This document shows, in pieces, positions 1 to 5,739 of a DNA stretch of 9,281 bases. A program made the translations under genes and the position numbers. A model generated the notes under the pieces. The model was given only the letters and a program-made list of their open reading frames with translations. It was not told the origin of the DNA and ran no database searches. The DNA comes from JASFYU01 sp045046905 (GTDB lineage: Bacteria; Bacteroidota; Bacteroidia; Flavobacteriales; Flavobacteriaceae). Where the stretch lies: contig JASFYU010000070.1 in the NCBI GenBank assembly GCA_045046905.1, forward strand, positions 1-9,281. The letters run 5' to 3'. Numbering within the stretch: the stretch's first letter is position 1; each line of letters begins with the position of its first letter.

Positions 1-10
1 TTTGTCGCGA

Positions 11-2233
11 TTAGTCTCTTCTAGGTTTGCGGTCTCTACTGTCTCTACCGCGACGGTCATCACGACCACGACTTCTATCGTTACTACGTGGTGGTCTTTC
101 AACAAAACCTTCAGGTTTTTCCAGTAAGGCTTTTCGAGAAACTTTCTCTTTACGTGTTCTTGGGTCAGTACCTAAATACTTTACTTCAAACTCGTCACCC
201 ATATTAACAACATCAGAAACATTCTCTGTGCGTTCCCATGCTAATTCAGATACATGCAATAAAGTCTCGTTGCCTGGAGCATCAAGATATTCTACAACAG
301 CACCAAAATCAAGCATTTTGATTACTTTAACTTTATAAGACTCGTTCATTTGAGGTTTGAACATCAATGAATCAATCTTGGTCAATACGGCATCGATACC
401 ATTTTGATCGGTACCTAAAATTTCAACAATGCCTTCTTCGGTAACTGGGTCTTCATTGATAACAATGGTACATCCTGTTTCTTTCTGCAGTTCTTGGATC
501 ACCTTTCCTCCAGGGCCTATCAAGGCACCAATGAATTCATTCGGAATGGTTCTTGTCACCATTTTTGGTGAATGTGGTTTTACATCTGCATTAGGTACGG
601 CAATGGTATCGGTAATTTTTTCAAGAATATGAATACGACCCGCTTGGGCTTGTTTCAAAGCATTTACCAAAATCTCATAGGACAGTCCTTTTACTTTGAT
701 GTCCATCTGACAAGCTGTAATACCATCGGCGGTTCCTGTAACTTTAAAATCCATATCGCCTAAATGATCTTCATCACCTAAAATATCGCTCAATACGGCA
801 TATTTTCCAGAATCGCTGTCTGAAATAAGCCCCATAGCTATACCAGAAACGGGTTTAATCAATTGTACTCCGGCATCCATTAGTGCCATGGTGCCTGAAC
901 AAACGGTAGCCATAGAGGACGAACCGTTAGATTCTAGCACTTCAGAAACAACTCTTACCGTGTAGGGGCAATCTGCAGGAATCATTCCTTTGAGTGCCCG
1001 TTGCGCCAAATTACCATGGCCAACTTCTCTTCGCGACGTTCCTCGTATAGGTCTTGCCTCACCGGTACAGAAAGGAGGAAAGTTATAGTGAAGGTAAAAA
1101 GTCTCTTCGCCTTCATATGATGGCATATCAATTTTATTCGCTTCTCTAGATGTTCCTAGGGTTACAGTTGCCAATGCTTGGGTTTCGCCTCTTGTAAAGA
1201 TTGCGGAGCCGTGGGTAGAGGGCAGATAATCTATTTCACACCAGATAGGACGAATCTCATCGGTTTTACGGCCATCTAAACGCAGACCTTCGTTTAGCGT
1301 TAAATCACGAATGGCAGCCTTTTCAGCTTTTCGGTAATATCTTGAAACCATATCGCCAAAATCTGCCATCTCCTCTTCAGAGAAAGAGGCTTTTATTTCC
1401 TCTTTAATTTCTTTGAATGCAGCACTTCTTTCGTGTTTTGCCGATCCTGCTTTTGCAATGGCGTACACTTTATCGTAGACCATATCATGAATTTTTTTCG
1501 CTAGATCTTCATCTTCGCGCTCGCCTTCATATTCGCGTCTTTCTTTTTTTCCGAAAGCTTCTGCCAATTTCATTTGGGCGGCACACTGTATTTTAATGGC
1601 TTCGTGTCCGAATTTAATAGCTTCTACCATTTCTTCTTCGGAAATCTCGTCCATTTCGCCTTCGACCATCATCACAGAATCGGCAGATGCGCCAATCATC
1701 ATATCGATGTCGGATTCTGCTAATTGAGCTCTAGACGGATTTATGATAAATTCGCCATTAATGCGCCCTACCCTAGCTTCGGAAATTGCACACTCAAATG
1801 GAAAGTCTGAAAGTTGAATCGCAGCTGAAGCGGCCAAACCTGCCATAGCATCAGGCATAACATCTTCATCATGAGACATTAGTTGAATCATCACCTGAGT
1901 TTCAGAGTGATAATCTTTGGGAAAAAGAGGGCGTAGAACCCTGTCTACCAAGCGCATGGTCAAAACTTCACCATCACTTGGTCTTGCTTCTCTTTTAAAG
2001 AAACCACCGGGGTAACGGCCCGAAGCTGCAAATTTTTCACGATAATCTACCGTTAAGGGTAGAAAATCTAAATCTTTTTGCTCATAATTAGAAACTACCG
2101 TACATAATAGCATACATTTTCCGGATTGAACAACAACAGAACCATGGGCCTGCTTTGCCAATTTTCCGGTCTCGATGGAAATCTCTCTACCATCACCAAG
2201 GTCAATGACCTCTTTAAATACTTTTGGAATCAT
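11..2233 (-). CDS. pnp: Polynucleotide phosphorylase (PNPase)
   Basis: Cytoplasmic 3'-5' exoribonuclease that uses phosphate to release nucleoside diphosphates from RNA, central to mRNA turnover. The 740-residue protein has the full family layout: first RNase PH domain (about 10-145, with FFKREARPSD at 78-87), a helical linker (about 240-310), second RNase PH domain (about 320-540), KH domain (about 560-620, GPGG loop at 573-576), S1 domain (about 630-705), then a short tail rich in Arg and Asp (713-740). D489 and D495 in the GDEDHLGDMDFK stretch match the catalytic aspartates D486 and D492 of the E. coli enzyme. The length is slightly above the E. coli protein because of the tail. The ATG start is typical for the family (IPKVFKEVIDLGDG follows) and has an A/T-rich leader without Shine-Dalgarno. 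It lies 194 bp downstream of rpsO, the same order as in E. coli, but a terminator lies between them, so pnp probably also has its own promoter. Intact; function very secure. Confidence 0.98.
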   Translation of the reverse strand: MIPKVFKEVIDLGDGREISIETGKLAKQAHGSVVVQSGKCMLLCTVVSNYEQKDLDFLPLTVDYREKFAASGRYPGGFFKREARPSDGEVLTMRLVDRVLRPLFPKDYHSETQVMIQLMSHDEDVMPDAMAGLAASAAIQLSDFPFECAISEARVGRINGEFIINPSRAQLAESDIDMMIGASADSVMMVEGEMDEISEEEMVEAIKFGHEAIKIQCAAQMKLAEAFGKKERREYEGEREDEDLAKKIHDMVYDKVYAIAKAGSAKHERSAAFKEIKEEIKASFSEEEMADFGDMVSRYYRKAEKAAIRDLTLNEGLRLDGRKTDEIRPIWCEIDYLPSTHGSAIFTRGETQALATVTLGTSREANKIDMPSYEGEETFYLHYNFPPFCTGEARPIRGTSRREVGHGNLAQRALKGMIPADCPYTVRVVSEVLESNGSSSMATVCSGTMALMDAGVQLIKPVSGIAMGLISDSDSGKYAVLSDILGDEDHLGDMDFKVTGTADGITACQMDIKVKGLSYEILVNALKQAQAGRIHILEKITDTIAVPNADVKPHSPKMVTRTIPNEFIGALIGPGGKVIQELQKETGCTIVINEDPVTEEGIVEILGTDQNGIDAVLTKIDSLMFKPQMNESYKVKVIKMLDFGAVVEYLDAPGNETLLHVSELAWERTENVSDVVNMGDEFEVKYLGTDPRTRKEKVSRKALLEKPEGFVERPPRSNDRSRGRDDRRGRDSRDRKPRRD

Positions 2234-2390
2234 AAATTTGATTTTAAACCTAAATTAAATCAGGTTTGTTAAACAATGGTCTTTCCGCCATTTTTACTGG
2301 TCGGAGTGTGTTGTGTTGTTGTGTTGACCAATGAAAAACTAAGTGTAGCTTTTTGTTTGCCCCGAACATGTTCCAGGGTCTGCGTAAACT
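2234..2390 (-). promoter_or_regulatory. pnp upstream leader region with CA-rich tract
   Basis: Non-coding DNA between the rpsO terminator and the pnp start; it must hold the pnp promoter if the terminator is efficient. I find no full TAnnTTTG box; the nearest is TAGTTTTT (minus strand, 2341-2334), one base off and without a clear TTG upstream. Downstream of it, in the predicted transcript, is a C/A-only tract (complement of 2306-2326) closed by a 5-bp inverted repeat, TGGTC/GACCA (2298-2302 with 2326-2330). A 10-bp palindrome GAACATGTTC is at 2364-2373, and the short inverted pair AAACCT/AGGTTT at 2246-2251 and 2262-2267 lies near the start codon. A regulatory role is inference. Confidence 0.35.
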
Positions 2391-2421
2391 AAAAATAGGG
2401 GTTGAAAAATTTCAACCCCTA
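2391..2421 (-). terminator. Rho-independent terminator after rpsO
   Basis: A perfect 12-bp inverted repeat (2396-2407 with 2410-2421, arm TAGGGGTTGAAA) starts 6 bp beyond the rpsO stop codon. Read on the minus strand, the hairpin runs directly into five T residues (complement of 2391-2395). The A/T pairs next to the loop would open to give a normal loop size. It should end most rpsO transcripts and partly uncouple pnp from rpsO. Confidence 0.85.
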
Positions 2422-2427
2422 CAACTA

Positions 2428-2697
2428 TTACTTTCTTATGTTCAATTCTTTGATAAGTTCTCGATATTTTACAATATCTTTCTTTTTCAAATAATCTAAC
2501 AGACTTCTTCTTTTACCCACTAAACGTACTAAGGAACGTTCTGTGTTATAGTCTTTGTGGTTTCTTTTAAGATGCCCAGTTAGGTGATTGATGCGATGTG
2601 TGAACAATGCCGCTTGCCCTTCTGTAGAGCCAGTGTTTTTTTCTTCACCACCGTGTTTTTTAAAAATTTCAGCCTTTATTTCTTTAGTTAAATACAT
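2428..2697 (-). CDS. rpsO: 30S ribosomal protein S15
   Basis: Primary binding protein of the 30S subunit: it binds the central domain of 16S rRNA and nucleates platform assembly. The 89-residue length is exactly that usual for bacterial S15. The conserved stretches are present: GSTEGQAALFT (about 23-33), the HLTGHLKRNHKD turn (about 38-49) and the RSLVRLVGKRRSLLDYLKK stretch (about 54-72) that contacts rRNA. The ATG is preceded by AATATTGG, with no Shine-Dalgarno. It sits 73 bp after accD with its own -7 promoter box in the gap, and is followed by a strong terminator, so it is likely mainly a single-gene transcript. In E. coli S15 represses its own translation through its leader; whether that happens here is unknown. 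Secure call. Confidence 0.98.
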   Translation of the reverse strand: MYLTKEIKAEIFKKHGGEEKNTGSTEGQAALFTHRINHLTGHLKRNHKDYNTERSLVRLVGKRRSLLDYLKKKDIVKYRELIKELNIRK

Positions 2698-2728
2698 TCC
2701 AATATTAGTTTAATGATTTTTATGTATT

Positions 2729-2745
2729 TGATCGATTTTCGATCA
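2729..2745. repeat. Inverted repeat in rpsO leader
   Basis: A perfect 7-bp inverted repeat, TGATCGA-TTT-TCGATCA, lies 32 bp upstream of the rpsO start and 5 bp downstream of the predicted -7 box. It would form a small hairpin at or very near the 5' end of the rpsO mRNA, or be a dyad binding site. No T tract follows, so it is not a terminator. Confidence 0.5.
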
Positions 2746-2750
2746 GCGTG

Positions 2751-2758
2751 CAAATATA
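2751..2758 (-). promoter_or_regulatory. Predicted -7 promoter box of rpsO
   Basis: On the minus strand this reads TATATTTG, an exact match to the Bacteroidota housekeeping -7 consensus TAnnTTTG. It lies in the accD-rpsO gap, 53 bp upstream of the rpsO ATG. A TTG element is not evident about 20 bp further upstream, where the sequence is ATTAG at the accD stop end. Transcription would start close to 2746. Confidence 0.55.
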
Positions 2759-2770
2759 GGCTTAATTTCT

Positions 2771-3640
2771 TTACGATCTAATGGGGTTGTTCTGTATTAA
2801 ATCGATGTATAGATTTATTTTTTTCTTTAAATCGCTACGGTGTACAATAAAGTCTAAAAAACCGTGCTCTTTCAGAAATTCAGCGGTCTGAAAACCTTCT
2901 GGTAGTTCTTTGCCTGTGGCTTCTTTTACGATTCGTGGCCCCGCAAAACCAATCAATGCGCCTGGTTCCGAAATGTTTATGTCTCCTAGCATGGCATAAG
3001 AGGCCGTTGTGCCGCCCGTAGTAGGGTCAGTACAGAGAGAAATATAAGGCAGTTTCGCCTCGGCTAACTGTGCTAATTTGGCCGATGTTTTCGCCAGTTG
3101 CATTAGTGAAAGGGCCGCCTCCATCATTCGGGCTCCACCAGATTTGGAAATCATAACAAAAGGAGTTTCCTTTTTTATGGCATAATCGATCGCTCTAGCT
3201 ATTTTCTCCCCTACAACGCTCCCCATGGATCCACCAATAAAATTAAAGTCCATACAGGCAATCGTCAGATTTTTTCCCAGTGATTTTCCCATGGCCGTGC
3301 GTACCGCATCTTTGAGACCTGTCTTTTTTTGGGCCGCTTTCAAGCGATCTGCGTACTTTTTGGTGTCCTCGAATTTTAGAGGATCTTTTGATGTGAGTTT
3401 AGGGTCTAGCTCGATAAATTTATTATCGTCGAATACCATTTCAAAATATTCCTTACTGCCAATACGTACATGGTAATCATCTTCTGGGCTAATATAGAAA
3501 TTCTTGGCAAGATCCTTGGCCTCTACAATCTTGCCAGTCGGTGATTTGTACCAAAGCCCTTTGGGCGTGTCTTTCTTTTGTTCCGTGGAAGTTTGAATTC
3601 CTTTTTCCTTTCTTTTAAACCATGATGACATCGTATCCAT
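2771..3640 (-). CDS. accD: Acetyl-CoA carboxylase carboxyltransferase subunit beta
   Basis: Beta subunit of the carboxyltransferase half of acetyl-CoA carboxylase; with AccA it moves the carboxyl group from biotin-BCCP to acetyl-CoA, giving malonyl-CoA for fatty acid synthesis. The 289 residues are of usual family length. The crotonase-fold core is clear: ACMDFNFIGGSMGSVVGEKI (about 128-147), the SKSGGARMMEAALSLMQ block (165-181), the TDPTTGGTTASYAMLGD block (204-220) and EPGALIGFAGPR (225-236). The N-terminal part (about 28-60) aligns with the E. coli zinc ribbon, but none of the four zinc-binding cysteines is present: the two Cys-x2-Cys pairs correspond to SPTG (33-36) and SPED (51-54). The only cysteines in the protein are C129 and C203, both in the catalytic domain. 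An alternative start is Met4, since related proteins commonly begin close to the WFKR segment. accA is not in the window, as is usual when the two subunits are unlinked. Family assignment secure. Confidence 0.96.
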   Translation of the reverse strand: MDTMSSWFKRKEKGIQTSTEQKKDTPKGLWYKSPTGKIVEAKDLAKNFYISPEDDYHVRIGSKEYFEMVFDDNKFIELDPKLTSKDPLKFEDTKKYADRLKAAQKKTGLKDAVRTAMGKSLGKNLTIACMDFNFIGGSMGSVVGEKIARAIDYAIKKETPFVMISKSGGARMMEAALSLMQLAKTSAKLAQLAEAKLPYISLCTDPTTGGTTASYAMLGDINISEPGALIGFAGPRIVKEATGKELPEGFQTAEFLKEHGFLDFIVHRSDLKKKINLYIDLIQNNPIRS

Positions 3641-3689
3641 AATTTAGTTGAGACTATTGTTACTCACTAAGAGAGATTTTGAAATACTC

Positions 3690-3718
3690 CGATGCCTGTC
3701 TACCAGAGGCAGGCATCG
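3690..3718. repeat. Intergenic palindrome, copy 1
   Basis: An inverted repeat in the fbaA-accD gap: arms 3690-3701 and 3707-3718, with nine perfect outer pairs (CGATGCCTG/CAGGCATCG), one G-T wobble and a 5-base loop ACCAG. Weaker symmetry continues outward (GATTTTGAAA at 3675-3684 against TTTTCAATC at 3724-3732). A related GC-rich palindrome followed by the same CATCGAAAT occurs at 5286-5316. It is more GC-rich than its surroundings. It may act as a hairpin in the fbaA transcript, but no T tract follows on the minus strand. A dispersed intergenic repeat is the likeliest explanation. Confidence 0.6.
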
Positions 3719-3779
3719 AAATGTTTTCAATCTTTTTTGGTAACTACCTCGTGAAATTTCCCTAAGATAGTTTGCGAAC

Positions 3780-4847
3780 TTATAAAGTATTCACGTTATT
3801 AAGGTCCTCGAAGGCTTTTTTCAAACGTTCGACAAAGGTCTTTTCTCCTTCTCGAAGCCAAGCTCTAGGATCGTAAAATTTCTTGTTCGGCTCATCTGAT
3901 CCGTTCGGATTTCCAATTTGAGATTGTAGAAAGTCTTTTTTATCCTGAATATAATCTCGTATTCCTGTTAAGAACGCATATTGTAAATCGGTATCAATAT
4001 TCATTTTGATTACCCCGTACCCAATAGCCTCACGTATCTCTTCTACGGTGGATCCAGATCCGCCATGGAATACAAAATCAATATGATTATGTTTTACGCC
4101 GTATTTTTTGGTCACATATTCCTGTGAATTCTTAAGGATTTTCGGAGTCAGTTTTACATTACCGGGCTTGTATACCCCGTGAACATTGCCAAAAGCAGCA
4201 GCAATGGTAAATCTTGAACTTATTTTAGAAAGTTCTTCATAGGCGTACGCCACTTCCTCGGGTTGGGTATATAGCTTTGAATCGTCTACATCTGAATTAT
4301 CTACACCATCTTCTTCACCACCTGTAATGCCCAGCTCGATTTCTAGGGTCATCTCCATCTTGCTCATACGCTCAAGATAGCCTTTACAGATGTCTATATT
4401 TTCCTCGATTGGTTCTTCTGACAGGTCAATCATATGTGAGCTGAACAATGGTTTTCCGGTTTCTGCGAAATGTTTTTCACTGGCATCCAATAGGCCGTCA
4501 ATCCATGGTAGTAGTTTTTTGGCACAATGATCGGTATGTAAAATAACGGTTGCCCCGTAGACCTCAGCCAATTGGTGTACGTGTTTGGCACCGGCCACGG
4601 CACCTTGTATAGCTGCTTCTTGACCTTCATTCGAAAGGCTTTTTCCAGCGTTGAATTGTGCTCCGCCATTTGAGAATTGTATGATTACAGGAGCATTTAA
4701 GCTAGCTGCAGTCTCTAAAACACCGTTTATGGTGTTAGAACCTATTACATTTACCGCCGGAAGTGCAAATCCTTTTTCCTTTGCGTAATTAAAAATCTCT
4801 TGAACTTTGTCACCTGTGGCAACGCCTGGTTTAATGTTGTGGGCCAT
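3780..4847 (-). CDS. fbaA: Class II fructose-bisphosphate aldolase
   Basis: Zinc-dependent aldolase of glycolysis and gluconeogenesis, interconverting fructose 1,6-bisphosphate with dihydroxyacetone phosphate and glyceraldehyde 3-phosphate in the cytoplasm. At 355 residues it matches the class IIA group (E. coli FbaA is about the same length). The signature HTDHC (104-108) carries the catalytic D106 and zinc ligand H107; the other expected zinc ligands are H223 (GNVHG) and H261 (FHGGSGS). The acidic segment LEIELGITGGEEDGVDN (168-184) is the typical class II motif. NIDTDLQ (283-289) supplies phosphate and substrate contacts. The ATG follows an A/T-rich leader without Shine-Dalgarno, and a likely -7 box lies 35 bp upstream. 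accD follows 139 bp downstream on the same strand; a palindrome lies in that gap, so co-transcription is possible but not shown. Secure call. Confidence 0.98.
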   Translation of the reverse strand: MAHNIKPGVATGDKVQEIFNYAKEKGFALPAVNVIGSNTINGVLETAASLNAPVIIQFSNGGAQFNAGKSLSNEGQEAAIQGAVAGAKHVHQLAEVYGATVILHTDHCAKKLLPWIDGLLDASEKHFAETGKPLFSSHMIDLSEEPIEENIDICKGYLERMSKMEMTLEIELGITGGEEDGVDNSDVDDSKLYTQPEEVAYAYEELSKISSRFTIAAAFGNVHGVYKPGNVKLTPKILKNSQEYVTKKYGVKHNHIDFVFHGGSGSTVEEIREAIGYGVIKMNIDTDLQYAFLTGIRDYIQDKKDFLQSQIGNPNGSDEPNKKFYDPRAWLREGEKTFVERLKKAFEDLNNVNTL

Positions 4848-4882
4848 ACTGTTTTTAGTCTATTAGTTTTTATAATAAAAGG

Positions 4883-4890
4883 CAAAAGTA
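4883..4890 (-). promoter_or_regulatory. Predicted -7 promoter box of fbaA
   Basis: On the minus strand this reads TACTTTTG, an exact TAnnTTTG match, 35 bp upstream of the fbaA ATG. No clear TTG element is seen at the usual distance further upstream, so support rests on the -7 box and its position. It would give a 5' leader of roughly 30 nt. Confidence 0.5.
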
Positions 4891-5010
4891 ATGAAATAAA
4901 TAGCCTATATAAATGTCTAGTGCCAGAATTCTAAATATTAACGAAAAATGGAGTGTATTGCTTTTATAGTAGTGATTTGGGAAAAAGGCATGTGAAATAA
5001 TATGATACTT

Positions 5011-5211
5011 TTAGTTTCTCAATAGTTCAGGGGGCAATAATTCATCACTGGTAAACCCTTGGATAGAAAATATATACGCGTTCGTTGGTCGGTCTTTGGT
5101 TATTCTAATAAATGCTTCTCTACTTTCATTTATTTTTAAAATGTGTTTTCGATTTGTTTCTACCCAATCAAATACCTGCTTGATGTCAGAGGCGTTTATA
5201 ATTTTTGGTCT
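5011..5211 (-). pseudogene. Start-less coding remnant, unknown family
   Basis: An open frame of 66 codons ending in TAA at 5011-5013 and bounded upstream by an in-frame TAA at 5212-5214. It has no ATG, GTG or TTG near its beginning, yet the residues look like real protein: a helix-like segment (SDIKQVFDWVETNRKHILKI, about 8-27) followed by a mixed segment ending FSIQGFTSDELLPPELLRN. A single-base change in the A run just upstream (near 5204) would join it to an adjoining frame reading VANKDQK, but that frame meets a stop soon after. I read it as the 3' end of a decayed gene. I do not recognise the family. Alternatives are chance, or a gene starting at a non-standard codon. Confidence 0.4.
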
Positions 5212-5285
5212 TTATTGGCAACCTAAGTTAGATCTAATATTTAGTTACAGCTTATAAGATTTTTTATTCCCACCAGTGAGTTTAA

Positions 5286-5303
5286 CCTGCCTATGCCGGC
5301 AGG
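5286..5303. repeat. Intergenic palindrome, copy 2
   Basis: A GC-rich inverted repeat with arms CCTGCC (5286-5291) and GGCAGG (5298-5303) in otherwise AT-rich DNA. It shares CCTG-CTA on the left arm, GGCAGG on the right arm and the following CATCGAAAT (5308-5316) with copy 1 at 3690-3722. It differs by a 4-base insertion (5304-5307) and changes near the loop. Two related copies in 1.6 kb suggest a dispersed intergenic repeat family. Confidence 0.55.
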
Positions 5304-5556
5304 CTTGCATCGAAATATTAAAGTTTGTCCTGAGGTAGTTTACTCAATTCGAAACTGAATTTTTGAAAGACGAAACAACTAAAGGGTTAATCAAAGAGAA
5401 GTGCCCTATTGCTCTGCCTCGGGGATAGTCGGTTTCAAGAAATTTTTTATTTTGATGAGATATAGCGAGAAGTAGAAAAAAATCATCACATCCGAAGGAA
5501 ACACTAATACGAGGTAATCTCATCATGTAAGGCTTTTGGGATAACTAGATATTTCT

Positions 5557-5580
5557 TAAGATTTTTCATTTCAAATCTTA
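5557..5580. repeat. AT-rich inverted repeat downstream of tamL
   Basis: A perfect 8-bp inverted repeat (TAAGATTT at 5557-5564, AAATCTTA at 5573-5580) with an 8-base loop. The stop codon of the 38-codon ORF lies in one arm. On the plus strand it is followed by GCTTTTATTT, and on the minus strand by no T tract, so it is a poor terminator for tamL. The weak A/T stem may have arisen by chance. Confidence 0.3.
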
Positions 5581-5694
5581 GCTTTTATTTGCATTCTGTA
5601 GACTAAACCCTAAGTCGAAATCAGGTTCAAAGGAAGTTTGATTTTGTAGAGAGAAGCTGATTCCCAAGAAAAACAATAGAAAACAAACGTTCAT
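5578..5694 (-). CDS. Small ORF with signal-peptide-like start
   Basis: 38 codons, beginning 45 bp after the tamL stop on the same strand. The N-terminus MNVCFLLFFLGISFSLQ has a hydrophobic core followed by polar residues, like a Sec signal peptide, although it lacks the usual positive charge before the core. The rest (NQTSFEPDFDLGFSLQNANKS) is short and acidic. It could be a small exported peptide read from the tamL transcript, or the surviving 5' end of a longer secreted-protein gene cut by an early stop. I recognise no family. The chance of a spurious ORF is substantial. Confidence 0.3.
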   Translation of the reverse strand: MNVCFLLFFLGISFSLQNQTSFEPDFDLGFSLQNANKS

Positions 5695-5739
5695 GTTACA
5701 CCCGCAATTTAACAGTTGTACAAGAGGTGAAAAACATTC

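Larger units (their letters stand above)
4848..5739. other. Gene-poor stretch between fbaA and tamL
   Basis: About 890 bp without a convincing intact gene, longer than the other gaps here. It contains the fbaA promoter region (4848-4890), a start-less coding remnant on the minus strand (5011-5211), a palindrome (5286-5303) and a small ORF with a signal-like N-terminus (5578-5694). A 60-codon open frame at 5344-5526 (minus) resembles nothing I know. Its opposite strand is also open through part of the same DNA, so I do not call a gene. A 21-codon minus ORF (5504-5569, starting MKNLKKYLVIP) looks like another broken beginning. Together this suggests a decayed locus with repeat insertions. No tRNA, CRISPR or insertion sequence ends are visible. 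Confidence 0.6.

Noticed and set aside
27..338. 103-codon plus-strand ORF antisense to the 3' end of pnp
   Set aside because: Serine/leucine/arginine-rich product of reading the complement of the Arg/Asp tail and S1 region; no sign of selection as a gene.
2364..2373. GAACATGTTC palindrome as a LexA-like operator
   Set aside because: A 10-bp self-complementary site alone is weak, it is not near an identified promoter, and neither neighbour is a DNA-damage gene.
3690..3718. Palindrome in the fbaA-accD gap as a terminator for fbaA
   Set aside because: No T tract follows the hairpin on the minus strand, and the wobble pair becomes an A-C mismatch in that direction; a dispersed repeat explains it better.
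4430..4669. 79-codon minus-strand ORF inside fbaA
   Set aside because: Out-of-frame overlap with a complete, conserved aldolase gene.
5344..5526. 60-codon minus-strand ORF starting MMRLPRISVSFG in the fbaA-tamL gap
   Set aside because: No recognisable domain, no promoter or leader, and the opposite strand is open over part of it; more likely repeat or decayed DNA than a gene.
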